The notes under the pieces were generated by a model that did not search any database, had not been told where the DNA came from, and saw only the letters and a list, made by a program, of their open reading frames with translations. A stretch of 11,364 nucleotides of DNA from Hylemonella sp. UBA6679 (GTDB lineage Bacteria; Pseudomonadota; Gammaproteobacteria; Burkholderiales; Burkholderiaceae_C), in the NCBI GenBank assembly GCA_002454975.1, contig DKJZ01000005.1, positions 1 to 11,364 of the forward strand. Reading direction: 5' to 3'. Made by a program: the position numbers and the translations under genes. The first letter of the stretch is position 1, and each line of letters begins with the position of its first letter. Below, in pieces: positions 1 to 7,040 of this stretch.

Positions 1-1
1 T

Positions 2-322
2 GCACTGGCCGGTGCCGATCTGAAGCGCTGGATCTCCTGGGCCCGCCGCAGCCGCCTGGACTCGTTCAAGCGCCTGGGAGCAACGCTCAGGACGCACTTC
101 GATGCCGTCGTGCGGGGCATGCTCGACCACCGCAGCAACGCGTTCGTGGAAGCCATGAACGGGTTGATGCAACAAGCCAAGCGGGCCGCGCGCGGCTTCA
201 GAACAGCGGCGAACTTCATTGCCATCGCCTACTTGCGCCTGGGCAAGCTCACGCATCTGCCGAGTTCCCCGTTCGTACCAGCCGTGCCGCAATCAGCAGG
301 CGTCACCACACATCGAGCTTGA
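2..322 (+). CDS. ISL3-family transposase, C-terminal fragment
   Basis: The reading frame is open from the first complete codon at position 2 to TGA at 320-322, giving 106 residues of what should be a protein of about 400 or more. The fragment contains LDHRSNAFVEAMNG, QQAKRAARGFRTAANF and AIAYLRLGKL, which are characteristic of the C-terminal end of DDE transposases of the ISL3 family (IS204/IS1001/IS1096/IS1165 type). The Glu in FVEAMNG is probably the last residue of the DDE triad; this is from family knowledge. The gene starts before the window, so nothing can be said about its 5' end or activity. The first in-frame ATG in view, at 119, is internal and not a real start. Confidence 0.85.
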   Translation, partial: ALAGADLKRWISWARRSRLDSFKRLGATLRTHFDAVVRGMLDHRSNAFVEAMNGLMQQAKRAARGFRTAANFIAIAYLRLGKLTHLPSSPFVPAVPQSAGVTTHRA

Positions 323-329
323 TGTCACG

Positions 330-353
330 GTCCACACGAAACGGCATAGAGCC
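330..353. repeat. Probable terminal inverted repeat of the ISL3-family element
   Basis: Read on the minus strand from 353, the sequence begins GGCTCTATGCCGTTTCGTGT, which fits the GGCTCT-like ends of ISL3-family elements. It lies eight bases after the transposase stop. The partner end lies outside the window, so the repeat is inferred from one end only. Confidence 0.45.
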
Positions 354-410
354 CGCGCCAGTGCTAGCTTTGCGTACCGTCACTTATTGCACTGAAAACG
401 AGGAGACCCC
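354..410 (-). repeat. Outer end of a Tn3-family (IS1071-like) terminal inverted repeat
   Basis: Read on the minus strand from 410, the sequence starts GGGGTCTCCTCGTTTTCAGT and continues through GACGGTACGCAAAGCTAG. The GGGGTC start is typical of Tn3-family ends, and from memory the whole sequence resembles the long terminal repeat of IS1071. Only 57 bp remain before the ISL3-type terminus, fewer than the roughly 110 bp I recall for IS1071, which suggests that the ISL3 element inserted within the repeat. Positions 411-415 (CATAG) are the candidate 5-bp target duplication. The acyl-CoA ligase homology stops exactly at this boundary. Confidence 0.65.
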
Positions 411-1386
411 CATAGGCATTGAACAAACGCAGGCCCGGGCAATGTTGGCTCAAGCCCTCGATGGTGCTGGGCGGCATGGGCGCGCCCCCAAAACCAGCCC
501 AGCGCCAAGCGCTCAAGTCGGCCTGGGCCAGGTCCGGCTCGCGCAGGCACAAGGCGTACATGGCAGGCACCATGAGGCTGTAGCTCACCCGGTGCGCCAC
601 CACTTGCTGCACGCAGGCCGCAGCTTTGAATTCCCGCAACACCACCACGCAGCCGCCCACCCCGGCCATGGCCAAGATGATGGCCACCAGCCCGGTCACG
701 TGCGAGCCTGGCACGGCCAGCAAGGCGCGGTCCTGGGCATGCAGCCCCAGGCCATGCTGGTAATGCAGCACCGAGTGAATCAGGTTGAGGTGGGTGAGCA
801 CCGCGCCCTTGGGCTGCCCGGTGGTGCCCGAGGTGTAGAGGATGACGGCCGCGTCGTCTTCATGCGGCTGTGCCACCTCGGGCAGCGGCGAGAGGCTCTC
901 CAAGCTGTGTAGGTCAGTGGGCAGCAGCCAGGTCAGGAGCGCTGCGCCATCTTTGCGGGCTGTGGGCAACAAATGCGCCCATTGGCTGTCGGTGATGACG
1001 GCCGTGGCCCCGCATTGGTTGAGGATGAAGTCCACCCCCGGCGCGGCTTCGCGGGTGCTGATGGGCACCAGCACCGCACCGAGTTGCAGCACCGCGTGGG
1101 TGGCCAGCACAAAGCCTGCGCTGTTGCCCATGAGCAGGGCCACGCGGTCGCCGGCTTGCACGCCCAGGCTGTGCAAATGTCCCGCAGCGGCCAGGCTCAG
1201 GCGGTTGAGCGCTTGCCAGCTCAACGCCTCTTGGCCATCAATCAAGGCGGTGTGGGACGCACGCGCCTGCAGCGCGGCTTGCAGCATGGCGCCCAGGTTG
1301 GCCGGCCGCTGCGAGAAGCAGCGTATCAGGCGGCTGCCGTGCTGCTCCAGGCGGCTGGGGGTGTCAGGCCAGGGGTGGGCGCTCAT
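364..1386 (-). pseudogene. Acyl-CoA ligase (AMP-forming), truncated by a transposon end
   Basis: This gene belongs to the ANL superfamily, which activates a carboxylic acid to acyl-AMP and then acyl-CoA. The P-loop-like core LYTSGTTGQPKGAVLTH lies at residues 183-199, the AVPGSHVTG region at 224-232, and the substrate-pocket motif GFGGAP at 298-303. The family motif NAYG begins at 323, but the expected TE that follows is absent: from Gly326 the frame reads into the Tn3-type inverted repeat (GLLVFSAISDGTQS) and stops at 364-366. The 340-residue product lacks the end of the large domain, the hinge and the C-terminal lid with the catalytic Lys; relatives run about 500-550 residues, so activity is unlikely. 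The gene starts 45 bp after livF, and I see no convincing Shine-Dalgarno sequence before the ATG. Its place as last gene of the transporter cluster suggests that it activated the imported substrate. The substrate is unknown. Confidence 0.88.
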
Positions 1387-1431
1387 GCTGTGAAGAGGGT
1401 TCAGGCGTTTGCACAGGTGGTGTGGCTCGCG

Positions 1432-2085
1432 TTAATGCGCAGCCTGCAGGCTGTTGGCGCCGCGCTCAATCACCACCTCGGCGTCGAGCAAGTGGCGCGA
1501 ATGGTTCAGGTCAGACTGGCTGATGAGCACGCTCAGGCCGCTGCCGCGCAGCTGCCCCACCACCTCAGAGAGGCGTTGCGACAAGGCTGGCGCCACGCCT
1601 TCAAACGGCTCGTCGAGCAGCAGCAGCTTGGTGCCCACGGTCAGCGCGCGGGCCAGGGCCACGAGTTTTTGCTGGCCACCCGAGAGCAGCAACGCTTTGC
1701 GGTCTTTCATGGCCAAGAGCTCGGGCAGCACCTCGTACACAAACTTCAGGCGCGCAGTTACATCCACGCCTGGCGAGACCCACAGCGGCACACAAATGTT
1801 TTCCTCCACGGTGAGCTCGGGCACCAGGCCGCGGTCTTCGGGCATGTAGCCTATGCCCAAGCCCGCGCGGGCGTGGGGCGACAGGGTGCTGAGCGGCTGA
1901 CCCCCCAAAGAGAGGCTGCCGCCCAGCAAAGGCAGGTGGCCCATGATGGTGCGCATGACGGTGGTTTTGCCCGCACCGTTGCGCCCAATCAGGCCCACCA
2001 TGCTGCCTGGGGTGATGTCGATGGAAAAGCCACGCAGGACTTCGACGTTTTGAATCGCCACGCGGGCGTTGTGTAAGGTGATCAT
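1432..2085 (-). CDS. livF: Branched-chain-amino-acid-type ABC transporter, ATP-binding protein LivF
   Basis: This is the second cytoplasmic ATPase of a LivFGHMK-type importer, which powers uptake together with LivG on the inner face of the membrane. Walker A is GRNGAGKTT at residues 34-42, the signature LSGGQ at 134-138 and Walker B LLLLDEP at 154-160. The position that holds the switch His in LivG is occupied by Gln190 (LISQSD), as is usual for LivF proteins (VEQN). At 217 residues it is some 15 residues shorter than typical LivF, mainly at the C-terminus. Its ATG overlaps the livG stop by four bases (ATGA), so translation is probably coupled. The name denotes family membership; the real substrate may be an aromatic or other carboxylic acid, given the linked CoA ligase. 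Confidence 0.9.
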   Translation of the reverse strand: MITLHNARVAIQNVEVLRGFSIDITPGSMVGLIGRNGAGKTTVMRTIMGHLPLLGGSLSLGGQPLSTLSPHARAGLGIGYMPEDRGLVPELTVEENICVPLWVSPGVDVTARLKFVYEVLPELLAMKDRKALLLSGGQQKLVALARALTVGTKLLLLDEPFEGVAPALSQRLSEVVGQLRGSGLSVLISQSDLNHSRHLLDAEVVIERGANSLQAAH

Positions 2086-2864
2086 GCGGCCACCGCAAAG
2101 CCTGTGACGTGGCGCTGCACGTCGGGGTTGTTCAAGACCGCATCGGCCAGCCCGTCGGCCAGCACGCGGCCGCTGTAGAAGGCTGCCACGCGGCTGGCGT
2201 AATTGCGCACGATGTCCATGTCGTGTTCCACAAACACCACACTGACAGGGGCGGTGTTGGTGCTCGCGTCAATGGCGCGCATGACGGTGTCCATGGTGCT
2301 GAATTTTTCGTCGGCACTCACGCCGCTGGTGGGCTCATCGAGCAGCAGCAAGCGGGGCTGGCCGGTCAGGGCCATGGCGATGTCGAGCAGCTTGCGCACG
2401 CCGCCAGGCAACTCGCGCACATCGCGCTGGGCGTGGTCGCTCAGGGCAAAACGTGCGAGCAGGTCGTGGCACTGGTCCAGCGAGGCTGCATCGCGCGCGG
2501 GGCGAAAAAACGCGCTGTTGGCGCGGTTGCAGTGCAGCGCGGTGAGCATGTTGTCGAGCACGCTCATGTGCAGGCACAGCTGCGGAATCTGAAACGAGCG
2601 GGCCACGCCGCGGCGGGTGATTTCACGCGGCGAGCGTTGGGTGATGTCCTCGCCGCCCAGAAAAATCTGGCCACTGCTGGGCTTGAGGTAGCCGGTGATC
2701 ATGTTGACGAAGGTGGTTTTGCCAGCGCCGTTGCTGCCAATCAAGCACAGGCGCTCACCAGCGCGGATGTTGATGTTGACATCGGCCGCGGCCACCACCG
2801 CGCCAAAGGTGCGCTGCAAGTTGACGGCGGACAACACAAAGTCAGAAGTCGTTGATGAGGACAT
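2082..2864 (-). CDS. livG: Branched-chain-amino-acid-type ABC transporter, ATP-binding protein LivG
   Basis: This is the first ATPase of the importer, 260 residues. Walker A is GSNGAGKTT at 43-51, the Q-loop Gln is at 92 (RSFQ), Walker B is LLLLDEP at 172-178 and the switch His is at 214 (VEHDMD). The signature motif reads LPGGV (152-156) rather than the LPYGQ or LSGGQ usual in LivG. The C-terminal DGLADAVLNNPDVQRHVTG matches the typical LivG tail (NPxVxxxYLG), with His in place of Tyr. I chose the ATG at 2862-2864 because GAGGTGA lies about six bases upstream; an open extension to 2924 would overlap livM, carries no family similarity and has no better ribosome binding site. The gene begins ten bases after the livM stop. 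Confidence 0.92.
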   Translation of the reverse strand: MSSSTTSDFVLSAVNLQRTFGAVVAAADVNINIRAGERLCLIGSNGAGKTTFVNMITGYLKPSSGQIFLGGEDITQRSPREITRRGVARSFQIPQLCLHMSVLDNMLTALHCNRANSAFFRPARDAASLDQCHDLLARFALSDHAQRDVRELPGGVRKLLDIAMALTGQPRLLLLDEPTSGVSADEKFSTMDTVMRAIDASTNTAPVSVVFVEHDMDIVRNYASRVAAFYSGRVLADGLADAVLNNPDVQRHVTGFAVAA

Positions 2865-2874
2865 GTGGGTCACC

Positions 2875-3819
2875 TCAGTGTTTGGGCTGGCGACGCAGGC
2901 GTTGCGCCAAAGAGCCCAGGCCATCGGGCAAAAAGCGGATCACCAGCAGCAAAAACACGCCCAGGGCGAGCTGCCAGGTGTTGGGGAAATACGCGCTGGA
3001 GAAAGAGCGCACCAGCTCGAGCAAGAAAGACGCGGCCTGCACGGCCACCACGCTGTGGTGCCCCGAGAGAATCGCCACAAACACAAACTCGCCCGAGGTG
3101 GTCCAGTAGCTGAACTGTGGGTCGATGTGGCCCAGAGCCATCACGCTCAAAGCGCCACCAATGCCGCCCACAAAAGCTGCAATCACGTAGTTCCAGGCCA
3201 CCAGGTTGACCACCGACATGCCCAGGTACTCGACCCGCAGCTCGTTCTCGCGCACCGCCATCGACAGCAGGCCGCGCGCCGAGTTGCAGTAAATGCGCAC
3301 GGCAGCGCACAACACCACGGTGATCACTGCCGTGAGCGACCACAGCATGAGCGGGCCGTCGGTCGGCTTGTGGCCAAAGAAGGTGGCGCGGGTGACGTTG
3401 AAGCCGTCCGAGCCACCCAAGGCTTCGGTTTTGACCAAAATGCCATAGAGCACCATGGACAGCGCCAACGTGAGCATGGCAAAAAAGATACCGCGGTAGC
3501 GCGCCAGCAAAGGCGCAAACGGTGCGGCAATCAGCGTGGCGGTCACGCCGCCCAGAGCGCACAGCGCCAAAGCGTCGCTAATACCCAGCTTGTTGAAAGC
3601 CAGCGCGGCGGCGTAACCGCCCGCGGCAAACACCAGGCCCTGGCCAAACGGCACCACACCAGAGCGCATCATGACCATGATGCCCAAAGACACCAGACCG
3701 TTGGACAAAGAGATGGTGCCCAAAGAGAGCAACCATTTGGGCGAGACGTAGCCGGCCAGCAGCAGGGCTGCGAGCAGCACCAGGGCCACGGCCATCACAC
3801 GGGAAGAAGACGTAGACAT
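2875..3819 (-). CDS. livM: Branched-chain-amino-acid-type ABC transporter permease LivM
   Basis: This is one of two inner-membrane permeases of the importer, 314 residues with many hydrophobic segments (for example 9-24, 86-106 and 162-175). Family motifs are FFAMLTLALSM (112-122), GGSDG (135-139), the ATPase-contacting loop AVRENELRVEYLG (188-200) and SGEFVFVAILSG (242-253). I chose the ATG at 3817-3819 because GAGGT precedes it by about six bases. A TTG twelve bases further up would overlap the livH stop and is less likely. It follows livH by eight bases and precedes livG by ten, which fits one transcript. Confidence 0.92.
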   Translation of the reverse strand: MSTSSSRVMAVALVLLAALLLAGYVSPKWLLSLGTISLSNGLVSLGIMVMMRSGVVPFGQGLVFAAGGYAAALAFNKLGISDALALCALGGVTATLIAAPFAPLLARYRGIFFAMLTLALSMVLYGILVKTEALGGSDGFNVTRATFFGHKPTDGPLMLWSLTAVITVVLCAAVRIYCNSARGLLSMAVRENELRVEYLGMSVVNLVAWNYVIAAFVGGIGGALSVMALGHIDPQFSYWTTSGEFVFVAILSGHHSVVAVQAASFLLELVRSFSSAYFPNTWQLALGVFLLLVIRFLPDGLGSLAQRLRRQPKH

Positions 3820-3827
3820 GGATGACC

Positions 3828-4724
3828 TCAAATCTTGCGGGCTTGCACGCGCTGGAACAAACCCTCAGGTTTGAACACCAAAATCGCGGCCATCACCACG
3901 TAAATGCTGAACAGTTCGGCGGGCGGCCAGATGTGCACCGAGGCTGCGCGCGCCAGGCCCACCACCAAGGCGCCAATGGCTGCGCCCTCGATGCTGCCCA
4001 GCCCGCCGATGATGACCACCGCAAAGCTCACGATGATCACACCCACACTCAGGCCTGGCTGCACCGAGAGCATGGGCGCTGTGAGTGCCCCGCCCAGGGC
4101 GGCCAAAAACACGCCCGCCATGAACGCGGCGGTGTAGATGCGCGAGACATTCACGCCCATGCTCGAGGCCACCTCGGCGCTGTGAATCACCGCGGTGACG
4201 ATCTTGCCCTGGCGCGTGCGGTTGAGCACCCACCAGGTCAGCACCCCTGCGAGCAAGGCTGCAGCCATGATGACCACGTCGTAGCCCACGTAGTTCAGCG
4301 GGCCGAGTTGGATGTTGCCAAAGGCTTGGTAGGTGTCGGCCACGTAGTAGGGGTTGACGCCCCAGATGAGTTTGGTGACGTCTTCCAAAATCAAAAACAG
4401 CGCGTAGGTCACCAGCACGAGCAGCACCTCGTCGCGTCCGTAAAACATGCGCAGCAAGCCGCGCTCGGTCAGGGGGGCCATCACGGCCGCCACCCCCACG
4501 GCCGAGGCCACCAGGGCCACCAGGCTCCAGGCTGGCGAAAAGCCCAGGGTGAGCAGCCAAGTCACCAGACTGGCGCCAGCGTAAGCACCCACCGCGTAAA
4601 AGCTGCCGTGGGCGATGTTGAGAATTTTGAGCACGCCAAACACCAGGGTCAGACCCAGGGCGACGATGAACAGCCAAGACGCGTAGGTCAGGCCGTCAAA
4701 CAAAATGGTGAGAAACAAACTCAT
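3828..4724 (-). CDS. livH: Branched-chain-amino-acid-type ABC transporter permease LivH
   Basis: This is the other inner-membrane permease, 298 residues, typical for LivH. Diagnostic stretches are VLKILNIAHGSFYAVGAYAG (31-50), the cytoplasmic coupling loop around TRQGKIVTAV and VASSMGV (170-191), VVIIGGLGSIEGAAIGALVVG (236-256) and the C-terminal FKPEGLF (284-290). It would form the membrane channel with LivM and receive substrate from the periplasmic binding protein encoded upstream. A 127-bp gap with two stem-loops separates it from the binding-protein gene. No strong ribosome binding site precedes its ATG, consistent with lower expression than the binding protein. Confidence 0.92.
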   Translation of the reverse strand: MSLFLTILFDGLTYASWLFIVALGLTLVFGVLKILNIAHGSFYAVGAYAGASLVTWLLTLGFSPAWSLVALVASAVGVAAVMAPLTERGLLRMFYGRDEVLLVLVTYALFLILEDVTKLIWGVNPYYVADTYQAFGNIQLGPLNYVGYDVVIMAAALLAGVLTWWVLNRTRQGKIVTAVIHSAEVASSMGVNVSRIYTAAFMAGVFLAALGGALTAPMLSVQPGLSVGVIIVSFAVVIIGGLGSIEGAAIGALVVGLARAASVHIWPPAELFSIYVVMAAILVFKPEGLFQRVQARKI

Positions 4725-4768
4725 GGTGGCCGTTTCAGGTTAAAGCTTGGCCCGCAGGCAAGGAAATC

Positions 4769-4792
4769 GGTCGGGCAGACGCAGGCCCGACC
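4769..4792 (-). promoter_or_regulatory. Stem-loop in the livK-livH gap (proximal to livH)
   Basis: GGTCGGGC (4769-4776) and GCCCGACC (4785-4792) form a perfect 8-bp stem with an 8-nt loop. There is no T-tract on the minus strand, so it is not a classical terminator. In this position such structures usually limit read-through or protect the 3' end of the binding-protein mRNA. Confidence 0.5.
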
Positions 4793-4799
4793 ATGCAAG

Positions 4800-4827
4800 C
4801 GCACGCAGGCAACACTGCCCGCGTGCG
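4800..4827 (-). promoter_or_regulatory. Strong stem-loop just downstream of the binding-protein gene
   Basis: CGCACGC (4800-4806) pairs with GCGTGCG (4821-4827). The stem continues after one A-C mismatch with GGCA (4808-4811) and TGCC (4816-4819) around a 4-nt loop. It begins 24 bases after the binding-protein stop codon. On the minus strand an A-run precedes the stem but no T-run follows, so mRNA stabilisation or partial termination is more likely than full termination. Confidence 0.55.
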
Positions 4828-4851
4828 GTTTTCAAACGAAGATGCGCTGAC

Positions 4852-6150
4852 TCAGTTGCACTTGGCCCCTGGGAAGCCGGCTTTCATCCAGTCCTCAGAC
4901 TTCATGTTGGCAGGCGGGTTCACGCACTCAGCAGGGAAGCGCTGGATGTCTTCGACCACCACCATCTTTTTGGCAGCGTCCCAGCGGGTGCGGCCAATGG
5001 CGGTCTCTTGGATGGCTTGCTGACCATCACCCAGAGCCATGGTGACCTGACCGCCGGGAGCGGGCCAGGTCGAGCCTTTGAGGGCGGCAGCGAGTTGCTC
5101 AGGCGTGGGCTTTTTGCCACCGTTGGCGGCCATGGCTTTTTCCACAGCCAGCTTCAGGCCCATCAGGCCTTGGGCCATGCGGTAGGCCGGCTGGGCTGGG
5201 TAGTTGCCTTGGGCTTTGGTGTGCAGGTCAAACCACCAGTCGTTGAGGGCCGATTTGGGCGACATCAGGCCATAAGCACCGCGCGCACCCAAGATGGCGC
5301 CGTTGGGGAATTTTTCACCCAAGGTCACCAGCACGTGGTCGGCTGCCGAGAACACGGGGATTTGCTTTTGGAACACGCCACGTGCACCGGCTTGCAGGAT
5401 GTAGGCCTGCAAATCGCCGCCCCACAGGCTGGAGTGCACCACATCAGCGGGCTTGCTCAGCAGGGCCGACACCTCGGTGCCGTACTGGCCAGCGCCGAAC
5501 TTGGGCAGCAGGTCGGCCTCAGGCTTGGCGTTGGGGTAGAGCTGCTGCATGGACAGTGTGAAGTCTTTCTTGCTGTCCTGACCCCAGGCGTAGTCCTGGT
5601 TGATCATGTTGAACTTGTCGACCTTGATGTTGCGCGCCTTGAGGTAGCGCGCCAGGGCCACGTTGTCCATAGCAGCGTGGGCGGCTGTGCGAAACACGTA
5701 GTTGTACTTGCCGTCTTCAAAAATACGGGGGGTGCCGCAGTCGTACAGGATGAGGAACTTTTTCATTTCCTCCGCCACGGGGGCCACGGCCAGGCAGTCG
5801 CCCGAGCCCACGTAGCCAATCACCGCGTCGACTTTTTCACGGTCATACAAATTGCGCAGCTCTTGCACCTGCTTGGTGGCGCCGCCATTTTCGTCCACAT
5901 AAATCGGCTCGATCTTGAGGCCGCCAAAACCGGTTTTGTTGTAGGGCGCGGGGGCCTTGCCGGTGTTGAAGGCTTCAATCAGCAGCTTGCCGGCGTTGAC
6001 CGCAGGCACGCCAAAGCTCTCTGCGGCTTGGCCGGAGAGGAAGCTCACCACGCCGACCTTGAAGGTCTCTTGTGCCATGGCGGGCAAGGTGGCCAGGGTG
6101 ACGGCTGCAGCCACTGCTGCTCGGCGCCATAGTTTTGTTGTGTGGGTCAT
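4852..6150 (-). CDS. Periplasmic substrate-binding protein of a LivK-type ABC importer
   Basis: This 432-residue protein captures the substrate in the periplasm and delivers it to LivHM. The signal peptide is clear: positive residues at 6-10 (KLWRR), a hydrophobic core, and cleavage probably after AMA (24-26), leaving QETFKVGVV as mature start. The mature part is a Peripla_BP_6 type I binding fold: KVGVVSFLSGQAAESFGVP opens lobe 1, VDAVIGYVGSGD (108-118) is the switch region, and NMINQDYAWGQD (181-192) opens lobe 2. It is longer than E. coli LivK and carries Cys119, Cys138 and two C-terminal Cys, possibly disulphides. The start is supported by GAGGAGAC about five bases upstream, the best ribosome binding site in the cluster. 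The ligand cannot be read from sequence; the linked CoA ligase and FCD regulator make a carboxylate more likely than leucine or isoleucine. Confidence 0.9.
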   Translation of the reverse strand: MTHTTKLWRRAAVAAAVTLATLPAMAQETFKVGVVSFLSGQAAESFGVPAVNAGKLLIEAFNTGKAPAPYNKTGFGGLKIEPIYVDENGGATKQVQELRNLYDREKVDAVIGYVGSGDCLAVAPVAEEMKKFLILYDCGTPRIFEDGKYNYVFRTAAHAAMDNVALARYLKARNIKVDKFNMINQDYAWGQDSKKDFTLSMQQLYPNAKPEADLLPKFGAGQYGTEVSALLSKPADVVHSSLWGGDLQAYILQAGARGVFQKQIPVFSAADHVLVTLGEKFPNGAILGARGAYGLMSPKSALNDWWFDLHTKAQGNYPAQPAYRMAQGLMGLKLAVEKAMAANGGKKPTPEQLAAALKGSTWPAPGGQVTMALGDGQQAIQETAIGRTRWDAAKKMVVVEDIQRFPAECVNPPANMKSEDWMKAGFPGAKCN

Positions 6151-6197
6151 GTTGTCTCCTCGGGTTGAAGTTTTAGGGCAGGGAAAGCGAGCACCGC

Positions 6198-6983
6198 TCA
6201 GCCTAGCGGGTAAGCCTGCAGGGCGGTGTTCATGGGGATCTTGGCCATGGCGTAGCCACGCTGAAAATCGGCGATGTGTTTGCGGGTCCAGGCGTGGGCC
6301 AGGTCGGCGTCGCGCGCGGCGATGGCGTCCACAATGTGCTGGTGGGCCTGCAAGTTGCGCTGGGTCATTTGCGGCAACAAGCCATGCAAACGCACCAGCG
6401 AGGGCTGGTAGAGCAGGTTCATGGGCTCGCGTGCGAGCATCAGCGCGCGGTTGCCGGAGATGCGTGCCACCAGGGCATGAAACTCGATGTCGATGTCGGC
6501 GTGCGCCTGGGCGCTGCCTTGTTTTTGTTCGTGGGCGCGCAGCCGCTCCAGGGAGGCTTGCAGGTCTTCCAGGTCGGCCGGGGTGGCTGCCAAGGCGGCC
6601 AGGCGTGCGGCCTCGGGCTCGAGCACCAGGGCCACTTGCCAGAGCTCTTCAAAGGTGACGTGGTGCAACACCAAGGCCCGGGCGGCGCGGGGGGCGGCGT
6701 CGTGCACGCCGGGCATGGTCACGTGCAGGCGCTTGCCCCCGCCACGCTCGATCAGCCCTTCTTGCTCCAGTTGGCGGATGGCCTCACGCACGGTGGAGCG
6801 GTTCACGCCGAATTGCTCAGCCAGGGCTTGCTCGGTTTGGAGTTGGGTGCCGGGCTTGAGCTCGCCGCGCACGATGCGCTCTTCGATGGCGCCCGAGACC
6901 ATTTTGTACGCCGGCATCACGTGCAAACGCTCAAACCGCAGGGGCTCGTCGTTGTGGCTGGTGAGCGGGTTGGCGTTGTTCAA
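6198..6983 (-). CDS. GntR-family transcriptional regulator with FCD effector domain
   Basis: This is a ligand-responsive regulator, probably of the transporter cluster that follows it on the same strand. The N-terminal winged helix-turn-helix spans about residues 24-89 (LQTEQALAEQFGVNRSTVRE, then a wing at ERGGGKRLHV). The C-terminal FCD domain has the D-x3-H metal/ligand motif at Asp165/His169 (DIEFH) and further His at 216 and 236. I prefer the TTG start at 6981-6983 because AAGGAAG lies seven bases upstream and because the region above it holds two palindromes rather than conserved protein. The alternative ATG at 7059-7061 would add 26 residues and has only a weak AGAGAAG. FCD regulators usually bind carboxylic acids, which suits the linked acyl-CoA ligase. 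The gene ends 47 bp before the binding-protein gene, so it may be autoregulated as first gene of the operon. Confidence 0.87.
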   Translation of the reverse strand: MNNANPLTSHNDEPLRFERLHVMPAYKMVSGAIEERIVRGELKPGTQLQTEQALAEQFGVNRSTVREAIRQLEQEGLIERGGGKRLHVTMPGVHDAAPRAARALVLHHVTFEELWQVALVLEPEAARLAALAATPADLEDLQASLERLRAHEQKQGSAQAHADIDIEFHALVARISGNRALMLAREPMNLLYQPSLVRLHGLLPQMTQRNLQAHQHIVDAIAARDADLAHAWTRKHIADFQRGYAMAKIPMNTALQAYPLG

Positions 6984-7009
6984 AAGCGCTTCCTTGGGTT
7001 GACGGGAGC

Positions 7010-7026
7010 CCCTGATGGGTTCAGGG
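7010..7026. promoter_or_regulatory. Inverted repeat upstream of the regulator's TTG start
   Basis: CCCTGA-TGGGT-TCAGGG is a perfect 6-bp inverted repeat with a 5-base centre. It lies 27-43 bases upstream of the preferred regulator start, next to the TTGTC palindrome. It could be a second operator half or an mRNA hairpin in the 5' leader; the sequence alone does not decide. Confidence 0.35.
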
Positions 7027-7029
7027 ACG

Positions 7030-7040
7030 TTGTCCGACAA
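7030..7040. promoter_or_regulatory. Candidate GntR/FCD operator TTGTCCGACAA
   Basis: This is a perfect palindrome, TTGTC-C-GACAA. Many FCD-subfamily GntR regulators bind short palindromes with TTGT/ACAA or TGGT/ACCA half-sites (family knowledge). It lies about 47 bp upstream of the preferred start of the GntR gene and would be inside the coding region if the upstream ATG were used. The position fits autorepression of the regulator-transporter operon. Confidence 0.5.

Larger units (their letters stand above)
1..353 (+). mobile_element. 3' end of an ISL3-family insertion sequence (partial)
   Basis: This is the right-hand end of an insertion sequence that begins outside the window. It consists of the transposase 3' end (stop at 320-322) and a short non-coding tail ending in a GGCTCT-type terminus, read on the minus strand from 353. 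The family call comes from the transposase C-terminus. The exact outer boundary is inferred from the usual GG(C)TCT start of ISL3-family ends and would be confirmed by finding the matching left end and an 8-bp target duplication, both off-window. The element appears to sit inside the terminal repeat of a Tn3-family element. Confidence 0.6.

Noticed and set aside
2865..2924. Upstream extension of livG to an ATG at 2924
   Set aside because: It would overlap the livM 3' end by 50 bases, adds 20 residues with no LivG similarity, and the ATG at 2864 has a clear GAGGTGA ribosome binding site.
2695..3825. Long plus-strand frame opposite livM
   Set aside because: The translation is dominated by Gln, His and Arg with no domain, while the minus strand gives a complete permease with family motifs.
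4747..6132. Long open frame (461 codons) on the plus strand opposite the binding-protein gene
   Set aside because: It mirrors the codon pattern of the true gene, is rich in His, Gln and Gly, has no recognisable motif, and the opposite strand encodes a full signal-peptide-bearing binding protein.
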